A stretch of DNA of 29,057 bases from a bacterium. GTDB lineage: Bacteria; Patescibacteriota; Minisyncoccia; Minisyncoccales; CG1-02-41-26. The notes below the pieces were generated by a model that saw only the letters and a program-made list of their open reading frames with translations, was not told the DNA's origin and did not search any database. The stretch covers positions 1 through 29,057 of the forward strand of contig JAGGTS010000031.1 in the NCBI GenBank assembly GCA_021163625.1. The letters run 5' to 3'. Shown one piece after another: positions 15,756 to 22,872 of this stretch; positions within the stretch are counted from its first letter, which is position 1; every line of letters begins with the position of its first letter. A program made the translations under genes and the position numbers.

Positions 15756-16187
15756 ATGCAGATTCATCAAATAAAACCATTTCATAAATTAAAGAAAAAA
15801 AAGCGCATTGGAAGAGGAGGCAAGCGGGGCACTTATTCCGGCAGGGGAATTAAGGGCCAGAAATCTAGGAGCGGCGCAAAGTTCCAGCCAATCATACGGG
15901 AACTTATTAAGAAGTACCACAAGCTGAAAGGCTACCGCTATTCTGGTCGTAAGTTGAACCTTGCGGCAGTAAATCTTTCCCTGCTTGAAAAAAAGTTTAA
16001 GGATAATGAAACCGTTACCCCAAAGGTTTTAGTTGAGAAAAAAATGGTAAGGAAAATTAAAGGCAGAGTTCCAATGGTTAAAATTTTAGCCAATGGCCAG
16101 TTAACGAAAAAGCTTACAATAAAGAATTGTTTGCTTTCAAAAAACGCAAAAGATAAAATAGAAAAAGCAGGAGGAAAAATAATTTAA
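15756..16187 (+). CDS. rplO: Large-subunit ribosomal protein uL15
   Basis: A 143-residue uL15, a late 50S assembly protein. The Gly-rich N-terminal extension is recognisable (KRIGRGGKRGTYSGRGIKG then QKSRSGAK), with the C-terminal L18e/L15 globular domain ending VKILANGQLTKKLTIKN and KIEKAGGK. The SGLGKT-like segment of many bacteria is replaced by KRGTYSG. It follows rpsE directly, with no uL30 gene, and precedes secY by 25 bases. Confidence 0.95.
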   Translation: MQIHQIKPFHKLKKKKRIGRGGKRGTYSGRGIKGQKSRSGAKFQPIIRELIKKYHKLKGYRYSGRKLNLAAVNLSLLEKKFKDNETVTPKVLVEKKMVRKIKGRVPMVKILANGQLTKKLTIKNCLLSKNAKDKIEKAGGKII

Positions 16188-16212
16188 TTTTATTATTGTT
16201 TATAATTTCATT

Positions 16213-17493
16213 ATGTGGTATCAAAAGTTAGCTTTAATATTCAAAGACCGCCAGCTCCGCAACAAAATTTTATTTGTTTTATTTGTTCTTGCTGTTTTTA
16301 GGCTTGCGGCAAATATTCCAATACCGGGCATAGACTTGACAAAGATTAAAGAATTTTTCGCCCAAAACCAATTTTTTGGCTTGCTAAATCTTTTTGTCGG
16401 AGGCACGATGAGCAGGCTTTCAATTGTTATGCTCGGCCTTGGCCCATATATTACGGCGATTATTGTCATCCAGCTTTTGACAATGGTTTTCCCAAAACTG
16501 GAAAAGATGTACAAAGAAGAAGGCGAAGAAGGGAGACGGAGATTTAACCAATACGGCAGAATTCTAACCGTTCCATTAGCCGCCCTTCAAGCTTACGCGA
16601 TGCTTACTCTTTTCAGGAAACAAGGCCTTATCTCCGGATTGAGCCCTATCCAGCTTACAGCTTCCATAATAACTATCACTGGCGGCGCTTTGTTTTTAAT
16701 GTGGCTTGGGGAATTGATTTCAGAGAAAGGGATTGGCAATGGGGTTTCTATTTTGATTTTTGCGGGCATTGTCGCGAGAACCCCTTCCGAAATTTTTAGA
16801 ATAGCCGCCAACTGGGATCCGTCGCAGATTCCTTCTATTGTTGCCTTTTTTGCCGTGAGTTTCGTTATTATTTATTCTGTTGTTTTGGTAAACGAAGGAA
16901 AAAGAAATATTCCTGTTTCTTTTGCAAAAAGGGTTAAGGGAAACAAAGTTTACGGCGGGACATCAACATCCCTGCCAATAATGATAAATCCTGCGGGAGT
17001 TATGCCAATCATCTTTGCTTTAAGCATTATTTTATTTCCGCAAATGATTTCAAACTATTTTGCCCACAGCTCGAATTCTTTTATTGCAAAACTATCGCTG
17101 CAAATATCAAATTTTTTCCAAAATGGATGGGCTTACGGAATAACATATTTTATTTTAGTTTTCCTTTTTACTTATTTCTACACAGCTGTAACCTTTGACC
17201 CAAAGGCTATTTCAAACAACCTTCAAAAAATGGGCGGTTTTGTTCCCGGAATTAGGCCCGGCGAGTCAACAAGAATTTTTATCCATAAAATTCTTTATAG
17301 GATTCTTTTTATAGGGGCAACTTTTTTAGGCGGCGTGGCTATTATGCCAAATATTGTCCAAGGGATAACCGGGATCCAGACGTTTAGCTTCATAGTCGGC
17401 GGCACAGCCCTCTTGATTATTGTTAGCGTTGTTTTGGATACATGGAGGCAGATAAAGGCCCAGATGGAGATGCGCGAATATGAGACATTTTAA
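16213..17493 (+). CDS. secY: Preprotein translocase subunit SecY
   Basis: A 426-residue SecY, the channel of the Sec translocon in the cytoplasmic membrane. Ten hydrophobic segments can be followed; the first begins at KILFVLFVLAVFRLAANIPIPG, then come the plug region, GLGPYITAIIVIQLLT, and the cytoplasmic loop before TM7 with FAKRVKGNKVYGGTSTSLP, which interacts with SecA and the ribosome. INPAGVMPIIFA and the C-terminal QIKAQMEMREYETF are conserved. It stands in the normal spc position, followed by the adk-like gene 28 bases later. Length is typical. Confidence 0.98.
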   Translation: MWYQKLALIFKDRQLRNKILFVLFVLAVFRLAANIPIPGIDLTKIKEFFAQNQFFGLLNLFVGGTMSRLSIVMLGLGPYITAIIVIQLLTMVFPKLEKMYKEEGEEGRRRFNQYGRILTVPLAALQAYAMLTLFRKQGLISGLSPIQLTASIITITGGALFLMWLGELISEKGIGNGVSILIFAGIVARTPSEIFRIAANWDPSQIPSIVAFFAVSFVIIYSVVLVNEGKRNIPVSFAKRVKGNKVYGGTSTSLPIMINPAGVMPIIFALSIILFPQMISNYFAHSSNSFIAKLSLQISNFFQNGWAYGITYFILVFLFTYFYTAVTFDPKAISNNLQKMGGFVPGIRPGESTRIFIHKILYRILFIGATFLGGVAIMPNIVQGITGIQTFSFIVGGTALLIIVSVVLDTWRQIKAQMEMREYETF

Positions 17494-17521
17494 CCAAAAA
17501 TTTTAAATTGCCGTTAAGCTT

Positions 17522-18217
17522 ATGAATAAAAAATTAGTTGTAATTTTAATGGGAGCGCCCGGCGCTGGCAAGGGAACCCAAGGGAAACTTTTGTCTGAAA
17601 AACTAAATTTGTATTATTTTGAAACAAGCAATGTCATAGAGCAGGCTTTCAATTCTGCAAAGGAAACAGACTATGTTTCAATAAAAGGGAAGAAATATTT
17701 TTTTGGCAAAGAAAAAGAACTTTGGCTTGGAGGCGCTTTATGCGACCCGCTATTTGTTTCTTATTTAGTAAAGGGCAAAATAAAGGAATTATATGGAATG
17801 GGCAAGAATTTGCTTCTTTCCGGGTCGCCAAGGACGCTTGGCGAAGCAAAAGAAATAATGCCGTTGCTTGAAAAGTTATATGGCAAAAAGAATATAAAAA
17901 TTATTTTATTGGAAATATCAGCAAAAGAGTCAATTTTTAGGAATTCTCACCGTAGAATTTGCGAGCTAATGCGCCATCCAATTTTATATTCAGAAGAAAC
18001 AAAAAAGCTTAAAATATGCCCGCTTGACGGCTCAAAACTCATTAAAAGAAAAGGATTGGACAATCCAAAAATAATTAAAACAAGGTTAAAAGAGTACAGC
18101 AAAAGGACTCTCCCTTTGGTTGATTTTTTAAAAACCAGAGGCTTAAAAGTGGAAAAAATTAATGGCAAGGGTACGGTTGCTCAAGTTTTTAAAAGAGCTC
18201 TTAAGGTTTTAAAATGA
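17522..18217 (+). CDS. adk: Adenylate-kinase-like nucleoside monophosphate kinase, divergent
   Basis: A 231-residue P-loop kinase in the place where adk normally stands, between secY and map. The Walker A loop GAPGAGKGTQ (11-20) is perfect, and a LID-like region (about 140-180) and the RLKEY helix are recognisable. Several Adk hallmarks are altered: the NMP-binding segment reads ETSNVIEQ, with Glu where E. coli Adk has Arg36, and the usual DGFPRT is SGSPRT (100-105), losing the Asp84 equivalent but keeping the Arg88 equivalent. The LID has no CxxC pair. It may be a true but divergent adenylate kinase or act on another nucleotide. It overlaps map by four bases (ATGA), indicating translational coupling. 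Confidence 0.82.
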   Translation: MNKKLVVILMGAPGAGKGTQGKLLSEKLNLYYFETSNVIEQAFNSAKETDYVSIKGKKYFFGKEKELWLGGALCDPLFVSYLVKGKIKELYGMGKNLLLSGSPRTLGEAKEIMPLLEKLYGKKNIKIILLEISAKESIFRNSHRRICELMRHPILYSEETKKLKICPLDGSKLIKRKGLDNPKIIKTRLKEYSKRTLPLVDFLKTRGLKVEKINGKGTVAQVFKRALKVLK

Positions 18218-18972
18218 TTACGGTAAAGACAGAAAAGGAAATAGAGATAATGAGAGAAGGCGGACAATTGCTGGCTGATATTTTAGAAGAGGTCAGCAAA
18301 AAGGTTGCCCCTGGCGTAACTACAAAAGAGCTTGATGCCCTTGCAGAAAATCTTATTTTAAGGAATAAAGCAAAACCAGCCTTTAAGGGTTATGGAGGCT
18401 TTCCGGCTACTTTATGCACTTCTGTAAACAATGTTGTTGTCCATGGAGTTCCATCAGACAGGCGGCTTGAAGAAGGCGATATTATATCATTGGACATTGG
18501 CCTCGTCTACAAAGGCTTTTTTGCTGATATGGCTAAAACAGTTGCTGTCGGTTCTGTTAATCCAGAAGCGATGCGCCTTATTAGGGTAACCAAGAAAGCC
18601 TTAAAGCTTGCGATTAAAAAGTCAAAACCCGGCAACACTTTTGGAGACATAGGCAATACTATTCAGCGTTATGTTGAATATCAGGGATTTGGCGTTGTCA
18701 GAGACCTTTGCGGGCACGGCATTGGCACAGAGCTTCATGAGGAGCCCGAAATTTTAAATTACGGAAAACGGCATTCTGGTCCGAAAATAAAAGAAGGAAT
18801 GGTTTTTTGCATAGAACCGATGGTTGCAATGGGAGATTGGCATATCAAAAAATCAGCCGACAAATTTGGCTATGAAACAAAAGATGGCTCTCTCTCGGCT
18901 CACTTTGAGCATATGGTAGCTGTTAAAAAAGACGGCCCTCATATTTTAAGCCTTCCAACGCTGACATCGTAG
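18214..18972 (+). CDS. map: Methionine aminopeptidase, type I
   Basis: A 252-residue metalloprotease that removes the initiator methionine from nascent chains. All five metal ligands can be seen: D94 in SLDIG, D105 in FFADM, H168 in CGHGIGTELHEEP, E201 in CIEPM and E232 in HFEHM; the substrate-site histidine is H77 in VVHGVP. There is no N-terminal zinc-finger extension, so it is the plain type Ia form. Its start overlaps the end of the adk-like gene by four bases. It closes the ribosomal cluster here; no infA or rpmJ follows. Confidence 0.97.
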   Translation: MITVKTEKEIEIMREGGQLLADILEEVSKKVAPGVTTKELDALAENLILRNKAKPAFKGYGGFPATLCTSVNNVVVHGVPSDRRLEEGDIISLDIGLVYKGFFADMAKTVAVGSVNPEAMRLIRVTKKALKLAIKKSKPGNTFGDIGNTIQRYVEYQGFGVVRDLCGHGIGTELHEEPEILNYGKRHSGPKIKEGMVFCIEPMVAMGDWHIKKSADKFGYETKDGSLSAHFEHMVAVKKDGPHILSLPTLTS

Positions 18973-19023
18973 TTTTTCTGGTAATAACTAATAAAGAATT
19001 TTCTCCTATATTTTTTCATTCTG

Positions 19024-19055
19024 TTGTTTCTTAAAAAATAAAAATTTGTTATAAT
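19024..19055 (+). promoter_or_regulatory. Weak predicted promoter before the glycosyltransferase gene
   Basis: TATAAT at 19050-19055 with only a poor -35 (TTGTTT at 19024-19029, spacer 20). It lies in the 138-base gap after map, about 55 bases ahead of the next ATG, where a new operon is expected. Confidence 0.35.
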
Positions 19056-19110
19056 TTATTAAATCTGCCCGTGAGCAAAAGGTTATTTTTGTCTTAACCT
19101 AAAAATAAAA

Positions 19111-19833
19111 ATGAAACTATCCGTAATTGTCCCAGCATATAATGAAGAAAAGCGTTTGCCATACACATTAAGGGAAATTGATAAATATTTGTCAAAACAG
19201 AATTATGATTACGAAATTATTGTTGCAAACGACGGCTCAACAGACAGGACAGCTTTGGTTGTTAAAGATATGGCCAGTGAAATAAAAGGCTTAAGGCTGA
19301 TTGACAACAGCGAGAACCATGGCAAGGGATATGTGGTTTATAAGGGCCTTTTAGAGGCAAAAGGGGATTTCCGGATTTTTACTGATTCTGACAATTCAAC
19401 TTCTATCGACCAGATTGAGAAAATGTGGCCCGAGTTTGATAATGGTTGTGATATAGTTATTGGCTCAAGAGACATAAAAGGGGCAAAGCTTGTTCCTCCC
19501 CAGCCTTGGTATAGGGAGATGCTTGGAAAGGTATTTTGCATTTTAGTAAAAATAATAGTGGGCTTAAAGCATATAAGTGACAGCCAATGCGGATTTAAGG
19601 CCTTTAAAAAAGAAGTGGTAGAGGAGATTGTTCCCAGATGCAAAATTGAAGGTTTTGGCTTTGACCCGGAAATATTAGTTCTTGCCCAAAAAATGCACTA
19701 TAAAATTAAGGAAATTCCAGTTGTCTGGAAAAACGATGCCCATAGCAAGGTGAGCGTAAAAAGCATGGCAGTTGCCGTTTTTGAGCTTCTAAAAATTAGG
19801 TGGAATTTAATAACAGGCAAATATGGGATATAA
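19111..19833 (+). CDS. Family 2 glycosyltransferase, dolichyl/polyprenyl-phosphate sugar transferase type
   Basis: A 240-residue GT-A fold enzyme. It starts KLSVIVPAYNEEKRLPYTL and has the nucleotide-binding NDGSTD (40-45), the metal-binding DSD within FTDSDNST (90-97), and the later DSQCGFKAF and EGFGFDPEIL motifs. These resemble polyprenyl-phosphate glucosyl/mannosyltransferases of the ALG5/DPM1 group. There is no C-terminal membrane domain, so it should be cytosolic or peripheral. It probably moves a sugar from an NDP-sugar to a lipid carrier; the exact sugar cannot be told. The next gene overlaps its end by 11 bases, so the two are likely co-translated. Confidence 0.88.
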   Translation: MKLSVIVPAYNEEKRLPYTLREIDKYLSKQNYDYEIIVANDGSTDRTALVVKDMASEIKGLRLIDNSENHGKGYVVYKGLLEAKGDFRIFTDSDNSTSIDQIEKMWPEFDNGCDIVIGSRDIKGAKLVPPQPWYREMLGKVFCILVKIIVGLKHISDSQCGFKAFKKEVVEEIVPRCKIEGFGFDPEILVLAQKMHYKIKEIPVVWKNDAHSKVSVKSMAVAVFELLKIRWNLITGKYGI

Positions 19834-20917
19834 AGCAAAAAGGAGAGACAATAAATTATTTCAGAAAAAAAGCTATTTTGGCGAAAGCAAGTTTCCGTCC
19901 GAACTGCGCTTGGATAGGGTGAGCGGCGATTGGGTTGTTATTGCAACTGGCCGGGCAAGGAGGCCGGAAACTTTTAAGAAAGAAAAACGCTATAAAGAAA
20001 AGATTTCGCCTTCTCTTTGCCCTTTTTGCAATATTGAAACCCAAGAAAAGCCTGTTCTTATTTTTTCAAATGGCAAAGAAATCCAGCTAAAACCCTCTGG
20101 CAAGGTTCCAAAGAATTGGACAACCATTGTTATCCCAAATAAATATCCGGCTGTTATCCCTTATCCAAATCTAAACGAAAGGACAGAAGGGCAGCTTTAC
20201 AAGAGGATGAATGCTGTTGGTTTTCACGAAGTAGTGGTTACCAAAAGCCATTATAAGCAAATTGCGCAATTTGATGTCCAAAGAATTAAAGAACTTATAG
20301 ATGTTTTCCAAAAAAGATATCTTTCTTTAATGAAAGAGAATTTTGTAAATTACATTTCTATTTTCCATAACCATGGCGCAGAAGCGGGAGCGTCAATTGC
20401 TCATCCCCATTCGCAAATAATAACCACCCCGTTGATTGATGTTGATTTGAAAAAAGCGCTTTTTAGGGCAAAAACTTATTACAAGAAAAACAAGAAGTGC
20501 ATTTATTGCCAGATGAACCAATGGGAGAAGAAATCAAATAAAAGGATTGTCTTTGAGAACAAAGACTTTTTGGCTGTTTGTCCATTTGCTTCAAAATCTG
20601 CCTTTCAGGTTATAATTTCTCCAAAAAAGCATCTTCCTTATTTTGAAAAGGCGACAGAAAGCGAAAAAATTGGTTTAGCCAAAGCTTTTAAAGCGGTTCT
20701 TGGTATGCTTTACAAGGCGCTTGGCGATCCTGCTTATAACTTTTACCTCCATACTGCTCCTTCTGATGGGAAGAAATACGATTATTATCATTGGCATTGG
20801 ACAATTGTGCCAAAGACATCTGTTTGGGCAGGCTTTGAGATAGGGACAAAAATGGAAATATCAACCATTGAACCAGAAAGAGCAGCTCTTTATTTGCGCA
20901 AGCAGAAGCTTAAATGA
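19823..20917 (+). CDS. galT: Galactose-1-phosphate uridylyltransferase family protein
   Basis: A 364-residue HIT-superfamily protein with two related halves. The active-site signature is SIAHPHSQII with H174-P-H176 (GalT HPHxQ, where the second His forms the uridylyl adduct). CPFC (66-69), CIYC (206-209) and the HWHW segment (323-326) fit the metal-binding and second-half HIT positions. The N-terminal ELRLDRVSGDWVVIATGRA RRP pattern is typical of GalT. In the Leloir pathway it interconverts UDP-glucose and UDP-galactose with the sugar phosphates; a broader nucleotidyltransferase role in CPR is possible. It overlaps the GT2 gene and is followed by tpiA. Confidence 0.88.
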   Translation: MGYKAKRRDNKLFQKKSYFGESKFPSELRLDRVSGDWVVIATGRARRPETFKKEKRYKEKISPSLCPFCNIETQEKPVLIFSNGKEIQLKPSGKVPKNWTTIVIPNKYPAVIPYPNLNERTEGQLYKRMNAVGFHEVVVTKSHYKQIAQFDVQRIKELIDVFQKRYLSLMKENFVNYISIFHNHGAEAGASIAHPHSQIITTPLIDVDLKKALFRAKTYYKKNKKCIYCQMNQWEKKSNKRIVFENKDFLAVCPFASKSAFQVIISPKKHLPYFEKATESEKIGLAKAFKAVLGMLYKALGDPAYNFYLHTAPSDGKKYDYYHWHWTIVPKTSVWAGFEIGTKMEISTIEPERAALYLRKQKLK

Positions 20918-20933
20918 ATTTTTATTATTTGCT

Positions 20934-21695
20934 ATGAAAAAAATTATTGTTGCGAATTGGAAAATGAACCCGCAAAAGCCAAAAGAGGCTGAGAGAATTT
21001 TTAATTATTTGCTGAAAAATCTGAAAACAAAAACAAAGGCTTTGGTTGTTGTTTGCCCGCCGTTTTTGTATATAGAAAAACTGCTTAATATAAAAAAGAA
21101 AAGCAGGAGTAAAGCCGTTAAGTTGGGCGCTCAAAATTGTTTCTGGGAAGAAAAGGGGGCATATACGGGAGAAGTTTCTCCAAATATGCTCAAAGCTTTT
21201 GGAATTGATTATGTAATTTTGGGCCATTCAGAAAGAAGATTTATTTTAGGCGAAAACAGCCAAACAATTTCAAGAAAAATAAAGCAGGCTATAAAAGCCG
21301 GCTTAACTCCAATTCTTTGTATCGGCGAGCCAAGAGAAGAGCGAAAAAAAGGAAAAGCTTTTCAGTTTTTAGAAAAAGAAATTAAATCATCGCTAAAAGG
21401 GATATCTTTGCAAGAAGCAAAAAAAGTGATTATAGCCTACGAGCCGATTTGGGCGATTGGCACGGGCAATTTTTGCCCAGCTGACGACGCTTTAACTGTT
21501 GCTTTATTTATTAAAAAAGTTGTTTCCAAAAGGTTTGGCGCCAAAACTGCTAAATCTCTTAAAGTCCTTTATGGCGGAAGCATTGACGCTAATAATGCAA
21601 AAAGTTACCTTAAACAAGAGGCAATTAGCGGATTACTCGTAGGCAGTAGCTCGCTTAAGCCAAAAGAGTTTTTAAAGATTATCAAAACAGCTTAA
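20934..21695 (+). CDS. tpiA: Triosephosphate isomerase
   Basis: A 253-residue TIM barrel that interconverts dihydroxyacetone phosphate and glyceraldehyde 3-phosphate. The ATG at 20934 is chosen because the family N-terminus MKKIIVANWKMN begins there; an upstream in-frame start at 20868 lies inside galT and would add residues foreign to the family. Catalytic residues are N8 and K10 in NWKMN, H98 in GHSERR and E170 in AYEPIWAIGTG, and the phosphate-binding YGGSID is present. It closes the three-gene sugar group, 16 bases after galT. Confidence 0.97.
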   Translation: MKKIIVANWKMNPQKPKEAERIFNYLLKNLKTKTKALVVVCPPFLYIEKLLNIKKKSRSKAVKLGAQNCFWEEKGAYTGEVSPNMLKAFGIDYVILGHSERRFILGENSQTISRKIKQAIKAGLTPILCIGEPREERKKGKAFQFLEKEIKSSLKGISLQEAKKVIIAYEPIWAIGTGNFCPADDALTVALFIKKVVSKRFGAKTAKSLKVLYGGSIDANNAKSYLKQEAISGLLVGSSSLKPKEFLKIIKTA

Positions 21696-21929
21696 AAAAT
21701 TGTGCTCGCCAAGCAATATCTTGGGCTTGTGCTTACCCTTAAACCAAACTCTAAACTCTAATATCCAAATCCTAAACAAACCACAAATTCCAATGACCAA
21801 ATGTTTTTATTATTGGTCATTGGTCATTTTTTCGTCATTCGTCATTCGGGTTTCGTCATTTACAAACTATTTTGATTTGTGATTTGTAATTTAGAATTTG
21901 TTTAGAATTTAGAATTTAGGATTTAGGAT
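21696..21929. repeat. Mosaic repeat block after tpiA
   Basis: Non-coding. Contains a half GTGCTTACC module (about 21730), the perfect hairpin CCAATGACCAA/TTGGTCATTGG (21790-21823), the TCATTCGTCATTCGGGTTTCG stretch in part, and A/T-rich heptads (about 21886-21930). In inverted orientation it matches the block at about 130-253, showing that the same composite occurs at least three times in 29 kb. Short open frames here are not credible genes. Confidence 0.8.
21790..21823. repeat. 11-bp-arm hairpin module
   Basis: CCAATGACCAA (21790-21800) pairs perfectly with TTGGTCATTGG (21813-21823). Identical arms occur at 29009-29042, and a compensated variant at 243-276. Confidence 0.8.
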
Positions 21930-21935
21930 TTCTAC

Positions 21936-21956
21936 CAACGAGTCCGGGTCTCGTTG
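21936..21956. repeat. CAACGAG/CTCGTTG palindrome module
   Basis: CAACGAG, loop TCCGGGT, CTCGTTG. The same module is at 27531-27551 and 28807-28827, where two copies bracket the reverse transcriptase. This copy is a solitary site. Confidence 0.85.
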
Positions 21957-21975
21957 ATAGACCTTCCCCCTGTCA

Positions 21976-22046
21976 TTGCGAGGAACGAAGTGACGAAGCA
22001 ATCCCAGATTGCCGCGTCGTCCCGCTGAAAGCGGGGCTCCTCGCAA
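21976..22046. repeat. REP-like cloverleaf element
   Basis: Outer arms TTGCGAGGA (21976-21984) and TCCTCGCAA (22038-22046) enclose two inner hairpins, GCAATC/GATTGC (21998-22012) and CCCGC/GCGGG (22021-22035). Sequences with TTGCGAGGAACGAAG and GAAGCAATC are dispersed repeats in many unrelated bacterial genomes. An inverted copy is at 27441-27511. Confidence 0.8.
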
Positions 22047-22127
22047 GGCAGCGAAAAATGAAAAACTAAAAATGAAAAACTAAAATGCAAAATTAAAAGA
22101 GATTTTGAATTTTTAATCATTAATAAT

Positions 22128-22167
22128 TTTCTTTGAAATAAAAGCCATGGCAGTTATTTCAAAGAAA
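22128..22167. repeat. 14-bp-arm hairpin module
   Basis: TTTCTTTGAAATAA (22128-22141) and TTATTTCAAAGAAA (22154-22167) are perfect complements; the loop contains the palindrome GCCATGGC. The arms and loop are kept intact in the other copy at 27306-27345. Confidence 0.8.
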
Positions 22168-22236
22168 TTAAATTGGATGAAAAATCAAAAAAAGGGAAAT
22201 TTAGGATTTGTTTAGAATTTAGAATTTAGGATTTTT

Positions 22237-22257
22237 GTGCTTACCAAGGGTAAGCAC
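22237..22257. repeat. Perfect 9-bp hairpin at the repeat block border
   Basis: GTGCTTACC (22237-22245) and GGTAAGCAC (22249-22257), loop AAG. It marks the right edge of the left long-inverted-repeat copy. Confidence 0.8.
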
Positions 22258-22300
22258 AACTTTGTTTTGCGCAATTTTTTACGCCACATAAGGCCAAGCC

Positions 22301-22328
22301 TTGATTTTAGAAGGATAAATTTTATAAT
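22301..22328 (+). promoter_or_regulatory. Predicted promoter, possibly giving a leaderless mRNA
   Basis: TTGATT (22301-22306), 16-base spacer, TATAAT (22323-22328). The ATG of the next gene is at 22334, only five bases after the -10, so transcription would begin at or very near the start codon. It lies between the repeat block and the gene. Confidence 0.5.
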
Positions 22329-22333
22329 CAAAG

Positions 22334-22852
22334 ATGACCGATATAAAAAAACTTTCTTTTTACAACCCGAATTTGGGAGGAGTTAGTTTCAATGGAGTAG
22401 TAGAGCATGTTGTTGGCTACTTAAAAGAAGCGCCCGGGGAATTTTACGAGATTGTGGTTGGTTGCGATTCTTCTTCTGAAAAGGAGCCGGTTTTTCCAGT
22501 TGTTTTGGTTGTTTTGAGGGCAGGCAAAGGCGGAAGGTTTTTCATATCAAAAATTAGATTTAACCAGTCAAAGGAAAAAAAGTTTCATAATTTTCACCAA
22601 AGGATACTTCAAGAGGTTTTAATTTCCTGCGATGTCGCCTTAAATTTTAGAGAATCAATAGAAAAATCAGTTAAGAAGCTTAGCTTTCCTGTAAACTATA
22701 GGTTCCAATATATTCATGCAGATGTTGGCGCAGAAGGAAGGACAAAAGATATGATAAAAGAGGTAAGCGGATTGATTGAGAGCAACGGCTTTAAAGCAAA
22801 AATAAAGCCCGAATCATTTGCCGCTTCCATTGTCGCTGATAGGTTTACTTAA
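22334..22852 (+). CDS. YkuK-type (DUF458) ribonuclease-H-like protein
   Basis: A 172-residue protein matching the YkuK/DUF458 family with a predicted RNase-H-like fold. Acidic positions occur where the fold needs them: D45 in VVGCDSSS near the first strand, and D130 in HADVGAEGRTKDMIKEVSG. The C-terminal signature KIKPESFAASIVADRFT is characteristic of the family. Biochemical function is not established for the family; in Bacillus the gene is linked to sporulation-era expression, which says little here. It stands just after the left inverted repeat and 20 bases before alaS, probably in the same transcript. Start is the ATG directly below a good -10 box. Confidence 0.82.
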   Translation: MTDIKKLSFYNPNLGGVSFNGVVEHVVGYLKEAPGEFYEIVVGCDSSSEKEPVFPVVLVVLRAGKGGRFFISKIRFNQSKEKKFHNFHQRILQEVLISCDVALNFRESIEKSVKKLSFPVNYRFQYIHADVGAEGRTKDMIKEVSGLIESNGFKAKIKPESFAASIVADRFT

Positions 22853-22872
22853 ATTGCCTTTGCTAAAAATAT

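Larger units (their letters stand above)
21930..22260. repeat. Left copy of the long inverted repeat (331 bp)
   Basis: Its reverse complement is nearly the same as 27191-27557; differences are mainly in tandem A/T heptads, TTTTTCAT-type tracts and an expanded end hairpin. Modules in order: palindrome 21936-21956, REP-like cloverleaf 21976-22046, A-rich tract, 14-bp-arm hairpin 22128-22167, heptads about 22200-22235, and the GTGCTTACC/GGTAAGCAC hairpin 22237-22257. The two copies enclose 4.9 kb with the YkuK-like gene, alaS and two envelope-type genes. Confidence 0.92.

Noticed and set aside
21700..21882. Small open frame of 60 codons after tpiA
   Set aside because: It is translated repeat DNA (hairpin and heptads) and shows no protein-like features.
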